A DNA stretch of 24,786 bases from an uncultured Duncaniella sp. (GCA_910588795.1 CAJURI010000038.1:1-24786); one strand, 5' to 3'; shown: positions 6,925-15,082, numbered from the stretch's first letter. Translations and numbers: made by a program. The notes: a model not told the origin generated them from the letters alone.

Positions 6925-7216
6925 GTGTGATGAATATTTGGTTTTGTATAGATTAACAAGTTGATGTCACATTCTTCTATAATATGACGTGAAGATACAA
7001 GAAACGTTTCAGATGGGGAACGTTATTATGTTTTTTTAACTATTTGGCGCGACGATATAACTTATGTGAACTGCATCCCCAAAAAAGTCAGGCACAAAAA
7101 CTTTGGGAGGGGGTTGCATCCTGATTTTAGTTTTAGGCCCTGTTCCCCAGCCTTAATAGGTATTGGGGAACGGGGCCTGACTGTTCGCTGAATCGTTGCG
7201 GGGGGTATGACTGATG
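6925..7216. other. Intergenic region upstream of the M16 protease
   Basis: About 290 bp. Near the protease it is A/T rich and holds a perfect palindrome GAAACGTTTC (7001-7010) and a weak -7-like TATCTTCA on the minus strand. Further out are TGCATCCCC (7072-7080) with GGGGTTGCA (7110-7118), an 8-of-9 stem enclosing CCCAAA/TTTGGG, then the large hairpin listed separately. No gene is supported here. Confidence 0.5.
7135..7178 (-). terminator. Large hairpin downstream of the integrase, probable terminator
   Basis: AGGCCC-T-GTTCCCCA (7135-7149) pairs with TGGGGAAC-G-GGGCCT (7164-7178): 15 bp with one G-T wobble, 14-nt loop, 39 nt past the integrase stop. The tail on the minus strand is AAAACTAAAATC, not a T run, so termination is likely but not certain. 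Confidence 0.5.
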
Positions 7217-8419
7217 TCAGATGGATGATATGATCAGGGAGTTGGCGCGGTCCACGACGGATGTCTCGAGTGAGGTGAGGTATATGCGGGTTGTCGTTTC
7301 GGAGTCGTGGCCCATGCCTTGGCTGATCACGCTCAGGGGTATTCCTTTTGACCGGGCTGCCGATGCCCAGCTGTGGCGCGCGCAATATAGTGTGATGGGG
7401 ATGGCGGCGTTCACTATGACTGCAATCTTCTTGAGCTGGTGGTTTATATTGTAGGATGTGTTGCGGTAGGTGCGTCGCTCGTCAATACCTTTTTTTGTGA
7501 GTATGGGGAGGAGGTATGGGGTGGGGTTTTCAGGGTATCTGTCAAGGATTCTCTGCATGTCGTCGGTCCACTTGATTTTGAGTGATTGTCCGGTCTTGCG
7601 CCTGCGGTAGGATATGTATCCGTTGGAGAGGTCGGATTTGCGCAGGAATGCCATGTCGATGAAGCTCATGCCCCTGAGGAAGAAACTTAGCATGAACATG
7701 TCTCTGGCGAATTCGGCGCGCGGTGACCGGCTCAGATCGAGGGCGCGTATCTTCCTTATCATGTTTATAGGGAGAGCCCTTTTTACAGTCTTTTCGACGC
7801 CTGTGTAAACGTGGCGGAACGGGTGACGGTTTTCGATGATGTCGTTTTCCACGGCGCGGTTGTACACCGCACGCAGTATGCGCAAATAAAAGGATGTGGT
7901 GTTGGGTGTGTTGCCTCTTGCTCTCAGGCTTGACTCGTATGCCTCGACCATATCGGATGTTATTGCGTCGAGAGTCATGCGGTCGTCGTTGCAGAATTTC
8001 CTGAGGCTGTTGAATGCGGTCCGGTATGTCTCGGCTGTGCGGACTTTCCCTTTCTGCTGGAGGGATGATATGAGTGAATGCATGTAGTTGAACAGGGTGT
8101 ATTCGCGTGAGTGCCGTTCAAAGATAGCGGCAATGTCCTCGGCCGAGTAGGGGATGCCCTGAAGTTCAAAGTCACGGATTATCTTGCTGAATCGTTGGAT
8201 GTCAATACGGATCTTCTCCTTTGTTGCCGAGAGGCGGGTGTAACGTTCGGATCCGGAAGGGCATATTATTATCGAGTGTTTGTCATCCCATTCCTCAGGC
8301 ATGATCCTGTAGTTGGCGTTAAGCTGGCGCACATGATTACGGTGGATGATCCGGTAATAGATGGATCCTTCGTTACCGGCTACGGACGAAGGTCGGAATT
8401 TTACTTTTATTGATGCCAT
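7217..8419 (-). CDS. Tyrosine recombinase/integrase (Bacteroides type)
   Basis: A 400-residue site-specific recombinase starting at the ATG at 8419; the frame is open to a TTG at 8449 but the family N-terminus MASIKVKFRPSS fits the ATG. Domains: Arm-DNA-binding (about 1-95), SAM-like core-binding (about 105-205) and catalytic domain (about 215-400). Likely catalytic residues: Arg249 (FFLRGMSF), Lys275 (RRRKTG), Arg348 in YCARHSW, His371 (GMGHDS) and nucleophile Tyr380 (TRIYL). Tyr345 takes the place of the usual first His of HxxR, which I believe is common in this Bacteroidota group. Such enzymes integrate mobile elements or invert short DNA segments. There is no visible element cargo, excisionase or tRNA target beside it, so its substrate is unknown. 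It lies 91 bp downstream of the phosphatase on the same strand. Confidence 0.92.
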   Translation of the reverse strand: MASIKVKFRPSSVAGNEGSIYYRIIHRNHVRQLNANYRIMPEEWDDKHSIIICPSGSERYTRLSATKEKIRIDIQRFSKIIRDFELQGIPYSAEDIAAIFERHSREYTLFNYMHSLISSLQQKGKVRTAETYRTAFNSLRKFCNDDRMTLDAITSDMVEAYESSLRARGNTPNTTSFYLRILRAVYNRAVENDIIENRHPFRHVYTGVEKTVKRALPINMIRKIRALDLSRSPRAEFARDMFMLSFFLRGMSFIDMAFLRKSDLSNGYISYRRRKTGQSLKIKWTDDMQRILDRYPENPTPYLLPILTKKGIDERRTYRNTSYNINHQLKKIAVIVNAAIPITLYCARHSWASAARSKGIPLSVISQGMGHDSETTTRIYLTSLETSVVDRANSLIISSI

Positions 8420-8450
8420 TGTGTTATTGATGTTTGATATCGGTGTCAAT

Positions 8451-8473
8451 AATAAACGACAATAAACGACAAT
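8451..8473. repeat. Tandem 10-bp repeat upstream of the integrase
   Basis: AATAAACGAC occurs twice in tandem (8451-8460, 8461-8470) followed by AAT. It abuts an inverted repeat TTATTGA (8424-8430) / TCAATAA (8446-8452), so the 5' region of the integrase gene has iterated sites that could bind the recombinase or a regulator. Confidence 0.6.
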
Positions 8474-8510
8474 GTGCGATGGCGGGTAATGCTGAAATGT
8501 GGAGCCGGCC

Positions 8511-9785
8511 TCATGAGGCGTTGTGCGGGGTGGATTGTTGCGGGAGGCAGCGCGACAGGTATGCTCCGGCAGTTTCCCAGGGGATGTATATTTCGGGCCT
8601 GTCCGGAATGAGTGTGACAGGATGTTCGTTGAGATCGACTCTGACGTAAAGTTTCCCCGACTTGGCCCGCAGAAGTATCATCTGCAGGTTGGCGGCCATC
8701 GGCACAACGAAGAAGTCGCGCCAATGCATACCGACTGTGTCGAAGCGGTCGGTCAGATAGTAACATTCCGGAAGCCGCATGAGGGCGAGAAGCGGCATCA
8801 GTGTCTCGGCATGCCCGAAGCGTAGCATTACGCTGTAAGGGTTGGCACCAACGGCTGCGGAGTCCATGGTGGAGATCAGATCGCGAAGCAGGGATGCCGC
8901 CATGTCCATAGGTGCGGAGGAGAGTGTGGAGGCTGAATGCGTGAGATAGTGGTGAAGATTCACGATGCTCCAGAGGGCGTTGTATTCGGGGAGAGTCAGG
9001 AAGCTATCGGCCTGAGGATCGACTGACATGGCACTGCATCCGGCAATGACTTTGTAGGCCGCCATCGCCACCTCTTTTTTTTCGCCCGGGGAGAAAGGAT
9101 ATGCCGGTCCCAGTAATTTCACTGCCACGCTCTCAGGGGCTGTGGTGTCGACAAATCTCTTGTAAACGTCATGCCATTCGCTGCCGTCCATGTAGGCTAT
9201 GTAGGCGGAGTCGGATGTCCATGGCCTCAACAGGGGGGAGTTTTGCCGTCCGGAAGCTGTGGATATGTCTATACTGTTGTCAAGGGTGGCAAGCCGGTGG
9301 GTGAATTCGTCCATAGAAGCTATGCAGCGCGGGACATATGATGAAATGGCGTTGACTTTTTTGTCGTGGAAGAGGGCCGGCGCAAGGGAGTATAGCCGTG
9401 ATGCGATCCCGCGTTGCTCAGCCATTCCGAGCGAGTCAAGCGCGCCCCAGTGTCCGGCCGTGCGCTCGTCAACAAGCCGGCACAGGGAGATGAGCCGGCG
9501 TCCGGCGGGAGTTATTGTGCCGAGACTGTCGGCTTTGTGCAGATAGCTTAGAAGCGAAGCCGTGTATCGTGCTGAGGAAAGGAACCGGGCCCCGTGGCGT
9601 CCGACATGGTTGACAAATATTGGCGTAAGTGAGTCGGGGATTGCTCTCAGGGCCATGTCGGGTACAGGGTAGGGGATTGCCGAGCCTTGACATTGTGAGT
9701 AGCTGTAGTCAGTGGCAGTGGGGGACGCGGCGTGGGAGGTGAGCCAGCATAGGGTTATCAGCAGAATAAAATATCGTTTCAACAT
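8511..9785 (-). CDS. Histidine-type phosphatase, MINPP/phytase-like, secreted
   Basis: A 424-residue protein. Residues 1-19 are a signal peptide (YFILLITLCWLTSHA), so it is periplasmic or exported. VGRHGARF (Arg63-His64-Gly65, Arg67) is the branch-2 histidine phosphatase active-site motif whose His becomes phosphorylated. The C-terminal partner motif is HAE (residues 325-327, in LRFGHAETLMPL) instead of the HD of classic acid phosphatases; HAE is characteristic of multiple inositol polyphosphate phosphatases, which remove phosphates from inositol hexakisphosphate. This supports a phytate-degrading role in a gut bacterium, although other phosphomonoesters cannot be excluded. A well-formed promoter lies just upstream (9834-9865), overlapping the start of the divergent TPR gene. 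The stop lies in the palindrome GCCTCATGAGGC (8508-8519). Confidence 0.85.
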   Translation of the reverse strand: MLKRYFILLITLCWLTSHAASPTATDYSYSQCQGSAIPYPVPDMALRAIPDSLTPIFVNHVGRHGARFLSSARYTASLLSYLHKADSLGTITPAGRRLISLCRLVDERTAGHWGALDSLGMAEQRGIASRLYSLAPALFHDKKVNAISSYVPRCIASMDEFTHRLATLDNSIDISTASGRQNSPLLRPWTSDSAYIAYMDGSEWHDVYKRFVDTTAPESVAVKLLGPAYPFSPGEKKEVAMAAYKVIAGCSAMSVDPQADSFLTLPEYNALWSIVNLHHYLTHSASTLSSAPMDMAASLLRDLISTMDSAAVGANPYSVMLRFGHAETLMPLLALMRLPECYYLTDRFDTVGMHWRDFFVVPMAANLQMILLRAKSGKLYVRVDLNEHPVTLIPDRPEIYIPWETAGAYLSRCLPQQSTPHNAS

Positions 9786-9815
9786 TGTCGGTTATTCAGA
9801 AATTGTTTAGTTTTG
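9784..9815 (+). promoter_or_regulatory. Promoter of the TPR gene
   Basis: ATTG (9784-9787), 20-nt spacer, TAGTTTTG (9808-9815). The -7 element matches TAnnTTTG; the -33 element is partial. The start codon at 9850 follows after about 34 nt. Confidence 0.5.
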
Positions 9816-9833
9816 TAATCGGAAATCCATCTC

Positions 9834-9865
9834 CAAAGTTAATTTAAAGATGCAGTCCTACCAAA
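9834..9865 (-). promoter_or_regulatory. Promoter of the histidine phosphatase gene
   Basis: On the minus strand TTTG (9865-9862), 20-nt spacer, TAACTTTG (9841-9834). The -33 element lies within the first codons of the divergent TPR gene, so the two promoters are interleaved. Confidence 0.6.
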
Positions 9866-10140
9866 TAATACAACAATTAATAGATAGTGAAAAGTTTACG
9901 GAGGCGATAGGGATGCTTACGGAATTTATAGAGGAGTCGTCTCCGGATACAGGTGCGGCATGCATGGCTGAGAGGCATTTCCTGCGCGGCAAGCTGCTGT
10001 GGCGCATAGGGGAGCATGCCCGGGCGATGTCGGATTATGCCTGTGCATCCGAACTTGATCCTTCGAGCCCTGCTGCAAAGGCTCTCGAACAGGCCCGCGA
10101 TATAGCCGGATTCTTTAATCCGGACCTTTACAATCCTTGA
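9850..10140 (+). CDS. Small tetratricopeptide-repeat protein
   Basis: A 96-residue, apparently cytosolic, all-helical protein with no signal peptide or membrane segment. Two helix-turn-helix units can be read: SEKFTEAIGMLTEFIE (about 13-28) and GKLLWRIGEHARAMSDYACA followed by SELDP (about 47-71), the second matching the TPR spacing of a small residue, Ala/Tyr and a terminal Pro. TPR domains mediate protein-protein contacts; no partner can be named. The gene has its own promoter and is followed after 54 bp by the pectate lyase gene on the same strand, but nothing links the two functionally. Small TPR proteins of this kind are common in Bacteroidales. Confidence 0.75.
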   Translation: MQSYQIIQQLIDSEKFTEAIGMLTEFIEESSPDTGAACMAERHFLRGKLLWRIGEHARAMSDYACASELDPSSPAAKALEQARDIAGFFNPDLYNP

Positions 10141-10194
10141 ACATGATCTGTTGGGAGGGCATTATTTTTTACATTGTCTAACAAACAAACAAAT

Positions 10195-11353
10195 ATGAGC
10201 AATATTATCAGATATTTATTGTCAGGCATACTTGTCTGTGCTGTGTCATATAACGCAGCCGAGGCGAAGAAAAAGAATTCGGAACTGTGGAATACCGACA
10301 TGGAGTTCTTCAAGACCGAGGAGGCGCGCCGCATAGGGGACCAGGTGCTTATGTACCAACGTGTCACAGGCGGCTGGCCTAAGAATGTGGATATGGAAAA
10401 ACCTCTTGACGAGAGCGGTGTAGCTGCTGTGCTCGGGGAGAAGGAGCGTAGGAATGACTCCACGACCGATAATAATGCCACTACTGTGCAAATGGGGTAT
10501 CTTGCCAGGCTATACAGGGCGACAGGAGATGTAAAGTACAGGGATGCGTTCCGCCGCGGGGTGGAGTTCCTTTTGTCCGGACAATATGAGAATGGCGGCT
10601 GGCCTCAGTTCTGGCCTGAGAACCGGGACTATCAGATACACATCACGTATAATGACAATGCTATGGTCAACACCATGAATCTGATCCGCGATATGATGTA
10701 TGGCAAAGCACCTTATGACGGAGGAACGGACCTCATAACTCCCGCCTGCCGCAAACGTCTGTTTGATGCTTTTTACCGGGGGGGTGGAATGCATCCTTGC
10801 CACTCAGATAGTCAAGGAGGGAGTGCCGACCGTGTGGTGCCAGCAGCATTACCGTGACACGTATGCCCCGGCTCCGGCGCGTGCTTATGAACTGCCGTCA
10901 TACTGTTCTTCGGAATCTTCAGGCATACTTGCCCTTCTTATGGAGATTCCGGACCCGGATGACCGTATCAAGCGTGCTGTGCATGGCGGGATGAAGTGGC
11001 TTGATGACCATAAGATAACAGGCTATACCTGCAGACGTACTGTAAAGAATGGCGTAAGCGAGACCAGTTTTGTCCCTGAAAAGGGAGCCGGACCGCTATG
11101 GGCACGATTCTATGATCTGGAGTATGCCGAGCCGTATGTGTGTGACCGTGACGGCAAGCCGAAGCGTCATCTTGAGGAGATAGGCCATGAGCGTCGCAAC
11201 GGATACGGATGGTACAACGACAGTCCGGCCCGTCTCTATAAGAAATATGAGCAGTGGTGCGAAAAATGGGATCCGGGGCATGCGTGCGGCATAAACCTGT
11301 CATCGCCCGGGGGGAATGAGCGCGGAATCATGCAGCTTGACCGCCCGATGTGA
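10195..11353 (+). pseudogene. Secreted pectate lyase (PL10-like), interrupted by a +1 frameshift at a G7 run
   Basis: Two overlapping frames together make one pectate lyase of about 385 residues. The first part starts at ATG 10195 with a signal peptide (IIRYLLSGILVCAVSYNAAEA) and holds VTGGWPKNVDM, NNATTVQMGYLARLY, NGGWPQFWP and ITYNDNAMVNTM, all typical of the PL10 alpha/alpha-toroid lyases that cut polygalacturonate by beta-elimination. After DAFYRG the frame changes at the G7 run (10778-10784) and ends at 10857 with unrelated residues. The continuing frame gives VECILATQIVKEGVPTVWCQ, ARAYELPSYCSSESSGIL and the C-terminal GYGWYND. With six G the protein would be continuous. Sequencing error, recent inactivation and slippage-based phase variation are all possible. 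There is no SusC/SusD pair or other pectinase gene nearby. The upstream TTG at 10174 is not used as start because the ATG begins the signal peptide. Confidence 0.85.
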
Positions 11354-11375
11354 ACAGATGGCGGCCGGTTGTGTC

Positions 11376-12173
11376 TCATTCGGCTCTCAGTTGCCAGAAT
11401 GCGACCGCAGCCGCTGCTGCGACATTGAGCGAGTCAACATTGTGGGCCATGGGGATGCGTGCCGTGTAGTCGGCTTCGTCGATTGTGCTCTGCGGCAGCC
11501 CGTCGCCTTCGGTGCCCATTATTATTGCGAGCCGAGGCTCGGAGCACAACCACTTGTCGTCGATTGACACGGAATTGTCGGTAAGGGCCATTGCGACTGT
11601 CTTGAAGCCCAGAGCCTTGAGATCGGAAGCTTTATCGATCCATGTCCATGGCACAAGAAAGACTGTGCCCATGGATACTCTCACGGCCCGCCGGTTGAAC
11701 GGGTCGCATGACGTGCGGGTTACGAGCACGGCATCGATCCCGAGGGCTGCGGCTGAGCGGAATATGGCACCAATGTTGGTGGTGTCCACCACTCCGTCAA
11801 TCACGGCCACGCGGGAGGCACCGCGACATATGTCGGCCACGTCGGCCGGCTCGGGACGCTGCATCGCGCAAAGCACTCCTCTGGTGAGGGTGTAGCCGGT
11901 GAGAGATGCAAGCAGCTCACGGGTGCCCGTGTAGACAGGAATTTCCGGAAATCGTTCTATGATGGAGGACGCGTCCCCGAGGATGTGTCTCTGCTCGCAC
12001 AGCAACGACAAAGGCCGGTAGCCGGCCTGTATGGCGACATTGATCACTTTGGGACTTTCAGCTATGAATATGCCCCGCTGCGGGTCGAGACGGTTGCGCA
12101 GCTGGGCTTCGGTGAGCGCGGCATATGTCTCTACTCCCGGATGGCTGAGTGAGTCTATCGGTACTACGGGCAT
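11376..12173 (-). CDS. TrmH/SpoU-family RNA 2'-O-methyltransferase
   Basis: A 265-residue protein of the SPOUT class. The N-terminal half (about 1-110; GIFIAESPKVINVAIQAGY) is the substrate-binding part. The C-terminal catalytic domain contains the three family motifs: DTTNIGAIFRSAAALG (motif 1, with conserved Asn and Arg), LAIIMGTEGDGLP (motif 2) and IPMAHNVDSLNVAAAAAVAF (motif 3), which form the trefoil knot that binds S-adenosylmethionine. Members methylate ribose 2'-OH groups in rRNA or tRNA; the exact target is not readable here. It is the last gene of the hisS-mlaE-mlaF cluster, 19 nt after mlaF, and faces the pectate lyase gene convergently with only 22 nt between stops and no obvious terminator. 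Confidence 0.88.
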   Translation of the reverse strand: MPVVPIDSLSHPGVETYAALTEAQLRNRLDPQRGIFIAESPKVINVAIQAGYRPLSLLCEQRHILGDASSIIERFPEIPVYTGTRELLASLTGYTLTRGVLCAMQRPEPADVADICRGASRVAVIDGVVDTTNIGAIFRSAAALGIDAVLVTRTSCDPFNRRAVRVSMGTVFLVPWTWIDKASDLKALGFKTVAMALTDNSVSIDDKWLCSEPRLAIIMGTEGDGLPQSTIDEADYTARIPMAHNVDSLNVAAAAAVAFWQLRAE

Positions 12174-12192
12174 GTGTCGAAGGGGGTGTGTA

Positions 12193-12963
12193 TCAGTGAT
12201 GCTCGTGTGTTATGACGTATTGCTTCACTTTCTGAAACAGGTCGTTGGCAAAGACGAATTCATTGAGAGCCTCGTTGGACGTATGGTATATCTCGTTCAT
12301 GTCGCCCACCCATTCGCGGTATCCTTTGTTGATGAATATAATATTCTCACCGATACCGAGCACGGAGTTCATGTCGTGGGTGTTTATTATGGTGGTGATA
12401 TTGTATTCGTGGGTGATGTCGCTCAGGAGTTCGTCGATCACGATAGAGGTGCGGGGGTCAAGTCCGGAGTTGGGCTCGTCGCAGAACAGATATTTGGGGT
12501 TCAGTGCTATTGCGCGGGCAATTGCGACGCGCTTCTGCATTCCGCCGGATATTTCCGAGGGGTATTTGGAGTCGGCACCTTTAAGGTTGACGCGCTCAAT
12601 GCAGAACTGTGCGCGGTCATGTATCTCAGCCGGGCTCATATCGGTGAACATTGTCAGGGGGAATGCCACATTCCCCAGCACTGTCTCCGAGTCAAAGAGC
12701 GCGGATCCTTGAAACAGCATGCCGATCTCCTTTCTCAGCTCCTTGATCTGAGAGGAGTCCATCTTCATGATGTCGCGGCCGTCATACAGAATCTCACCCT
12801 CCTCGGGGTGTATCAGTCCGATTATTGACTTGACGAGCACGGTCTTGCCCGAGCCGCTCTGGCCGATGATCAGATTGGTCTTTCCGGTCTCGAATTTCGC
12901 GCTGACGTCGTGCAGAATGGTCTTGCCGTCAAATGACTTTGTAAGGTTTCGAACTTCAATCAT
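12193..12963 (-). CDS. mlaF: MlaF-like ABC transporter ATP-binding protein
   Basis: A 256-residue ABC ATPase starting at ATG 12963 (MIEVRNLTKSFDGKT). Walker A GQSGSGKT (34-41), Q-loop in LFQGSALF (about 85), signature SGGMQ (139-143), Walker B YLFCDE (158-163) with DEPNSGLDP, and switch His196 in NTHD are all intact. GMLFQGSALFDS and SGGMQKRVAIARA are typical of MlaF, the ATPase driving phospholipid transport between inner and outer membranes. The frame is open much further upstream, but that part is mlaE read in another frame. The ATG overlaps the mlaE stop (ATGA), so the two are translationally coupled. No MlaD/MCE gene follows. Confidence 0.9.
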   Translation of the reverse strand: MIEVRNLTKSFDGKTILHDVSAKFETGKTNLIIGQSGSGKTVLVKSIIGLIHPEEGEILYDGRDIMKMDSSQIKELRKEIGMLFQGSALFDSETVLGNVAFPLTMFTDMSPAEIHDRAQFCIERVNLKGADSKYPSEISGGMQKRVAIARAIALNPKYLFCDEPNSGLDPRTSIVIDELLSDITHEYNITTIINTHDMNSVLGIGENIIFINKGYREWVGDMNEIYHTSNEALNEFVFANDLFQKVKQYVITHEHH

Positions 12964-13709
12964 TGCAGGAGGAGTTTGGTTAGTACAACGTCGAGCAGGA
13001 GTATGAGAATGCTCGATGCGACGACGGCATTGGTCGAGGCTTTTCCCACTTCGAGTGCGCCCCCGTTGACATAGTATCCGCAGAAGGCGGCCACGGAAGT
13101 GATGATGTAAGAGAAGAAGAGGGACTTGATCAGTCCGTACCATACATACCATTCCTGGAACATGGTCTGGATGCCGTAAATGAAGCGGTTGAGCGGGATG
13201 ATATCGGTGAATGTCGATATCAGCACACCGCCCATTATGGATGTGAATATACAGAACACTACAAGGACCGGCATGAACAACAGGAATCCTATCACTTTGG
13301 GGAGCACAAGGAAATTGGCAGAATTGACACCCATAATGTCGAGGGCGTCGATCTGCTCGGTGACTCTCATCGTGCCGATCTCGGATGCGATGTTGGATCC
13401 GACTTTGCCTGCCAGGATGAGGCACAGGATGGAGTTGGAGAATTCAAGCAGGATGATCTCTCGTGTCGCCAGACCTGTGGAATAGGCTGGTATGAGGGGT
13501 GACATGATGTTGAGCTGCATCTGTATGGTGCAGACCGCGCCGATGAACACGGATATGACGAGCACCAGCGGGATGGAGTCGATGCCGAGTTTTGTGATCT
13601 CGGCCACAGTCCTGTTAAAGAAAATCTTCCACCTGTCAGGGATCGTGAATACCCTGCACATGAACTGGCAGTAGCGTCCGAAGGTGGCGAGTGAGTCAGT
13701 AATGATCAT
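12960..13709 (-). CDS. mlaE: MlaE-like ABC transporter permease
   Basis: A 249-residue inner-membrane permease of the MlaE/YrbE family with about five to six hydrophobic segments (for example LVLVISVFIGAVCTIQMQL, VLPKVIGFLLFMPVLVVFCI, NAVVASSILILLLDVVLTKL). The family signature GKVGSNIASEIGTMRVTEQI followed by DALDIMGVNS occupies about residues 101-130. MlaE dimerises, binds MlaF on the cytoplasmic side and moves phospholipids to or from a periplasmic MCE ring, maintaining outer-membrane lipid asymmetry. The gene begins 5 nt after hisS and ends in a 4-nt overlap with mlaF. Confidence 0.9.
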   Translation of the reverse strand: MIITDSLATFGRYCQFMCRVFTIPDRWKIFFNRTVAEITKLGIDSIPLVLVISVFIGAVCTIQMQLNIMSPLIPAYSTGLATREIILLEFSNSILCLILAGKVGSNIASEIGTMRVTEQIDALDIMGVNSANFLVLPKVIGFLLFMPVLVVFCIFTSIMGGVLISTFTDIIPLNRFIYGIQTMFQEWYVWYGLIKSLFFSYIITSVAAFCGYYVNGGALEVGKASTNAVVASSILILLLDVVLTKLLLQ

Positions 13710-13714
13710 TATAT

Positions 13715-15082
13715 TCAGTTTCGGTTAAGCTCTTCGGCAAGGAGCTCTACGGAGAGTTCTTTCTGTTCGCCTGTGGCCATGTTCTTTAGTGTTACGGTGC
13801 CGTTGGCGAGTTCGGTCTCACCGATTATTCCCACATATGGTATTCCGAGGGCGTCGGCACGTCCCATCTGCTTCTTCATTTTTGCATTGTCGGGGAAAAT
13901 CTCGGCCGGGATTCCAGCTTTGCGCAGTTCTTTTATTACGCTGAGTGATCTGGCGGCCTCAGCCGGGCCGAAGTTGGTGAACATGATTTTAGCTACGCCA
14001 AGAATGTCGGCCGGGTAGAGAGAGAGAGCGTTGAGGACATCGTATATGCGGTCAGCTCCGAAAGATATTCCTACCCCTGACACGCCCGGCAGGCCGAACA
14101 CACCTGTGAGGTTGTCGTAACGGCCGCCGCCTGTGATGCTGCCGATCTCCACGTCGCGGGCTTTCACTTCGATGATGGTGCCGGTGTAGTAGTTTAGGCC
14201 GCGTGCGAGTGAGACGTCAAGCTCGAGGTCGGCTTCAAGACCGAGCGCGGCACTCCCGTTCATCACCTCACGCAGTTCCTCTACACCTTTGAGCCCTGTC
14301 TCGCTTTCTTTGAGAAGCGACTCGAGACTTGTCAGCCTCTCTTCATTGCTTCCGGAAAGTGTTATTATGGGGGTGATTTTTTCTATGGCTTCGGTCGAAA
14401 TGCCACGTTCGGCCAGTTCGGCTTTTACGTTGTCGAGCCCGATCTTGTCGATCTTGTCTATTGCGACAGTTATGTCGACGATCTTGTCGGGTGCGCCTAT
14501 GAGCTCAGCTATGCCGGCAAGGACTTTGCGGTTGTTGAGCTTTATGGTGATGCGTATGCCCAGACGGCGGAACACCTCGTCGATCATCTGCAGGAGCTCG
14601 ACTTCGTTGAGGAGAGAGTCGGATCCGACGACATCGGCGTCACACTGATAGAATTCGCGGTAGCGGCCTTTCTGCGGACGGTCGGCACGCCATACCGGCT
14701 GAATCTGGAATCTCTTGAAGGGGAACTGAAGGTCGTTGCGGTGCATCACCACGAAACGGGCGAACGGCACGGTGAGGTCGTATCTGAGGCCTTTCTCGCA
14801 GAGCTGTGCGGCGAGTCTGAGGCAGTCGCCGTCGTCGATCAACTTGCGGTCGACGCCGCGCAGGAAGTCGCCTGAATTCAGGATCTTGAAGAGGAGCTTG
14901 TCACCTTCCTCGCCATATTTACCCATGAGGGTGGACAGGTTCTCCATCGCAGGTGTCTCTATCTGCTGGAACCCGTAAAGATGGAACACTTCGCGGATAG
15001 TATCGAATATATAATTGCGGCGAGCCATCTCAGCAGGTGTGAAATCGCGGGTGCCTTTGGGTATGGAAGGTTTCTGTGCCAT
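13715..15082 (-). CDS. hisS: Histidyl-tRNA synthetase
   Basis: A 455-residue class II aminoacyl-tRNA synthetase, the usual bacterial HisRS length. It starts with KPSIPKGTRDFTPAEMARRN (motif 1 region), contains class II motif 2 in VWRADRPQKGRYREFYQCDA, the HisRS-specific histidine-A motif LARGLNYYTGTIIEV and motif 3 GVGISFGADRIYDVL. The anticodon-binding domain covers about residues 360-455. It charges tRNA-His in the cytosol. The start at 15082 has a good AAGGA upstream. It is first in a four-gene cluster with mlaE, mlaF and a TrmH-family gene, with gaps of 5 nt, -4 nt and 19 nt, and is divergent from nfo. Confidence 0.97.
   Translation of the reverse strand: MAQKPSIPKGTRDFTPAEMARRNYIFDTIREVFHLYGFQQIETPAMENLSTLMGKYGEEGDKLLFKILNSGDFLRGVDRKLIDDGDCLRLAAQLCEKGLRYDLTVPFARFVVMHRNDLQFPFKRFQIQPVWRADRPQKGRYREFYQCDADVVGSDSLLNEVELLQMIDEVFRRLGIRITIKLNNRKVLAGIAELIGAPDKIVDITVAIDKIDKIGLDNVKAELAERGISTEAIEKITPIITLSGSNEERLTSLESLLKESETGLKGVEELREVMNGSAALGLEADLELDVSLARGLNYYTGTIIEVKARDVEIGSITGGGRYDNLTGVFGLPGVSGVGISFGADRIYDVLNALSLYPADILGVAKIMFTNFGPAEAARSLSVIKELRKAGIPAEIFPDNAKMKKQMGRADALGIPYVGIIGETELANGTVTLKNMATGEQKELSVELLAEELNRN

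Noticed and set aside
7217..8473. Invertible promoter next to the integrase
   Set aside because: Upstream repeats are tandem or closely spaced (15 nt apart) and do not bracket a promoter-sized segment; no matching pair was found around neighbouring promoters.
12031..12828. 265-codon plus-strand frame opposite trmH/mlaF
   Set aside because: Antisense to two well-conserved genes, with no recognisable domains; a by-product of codon bias.
12964..13425. N-terminal extension of mlaF by about 154 codons
   Set aside because: The extension is His/Arg-rich low-complexity sequence that exactly overlaps mlaE in another frame; the MlaF family start MIEVRNL at 12963 overlaps the mlaE stop as expected.
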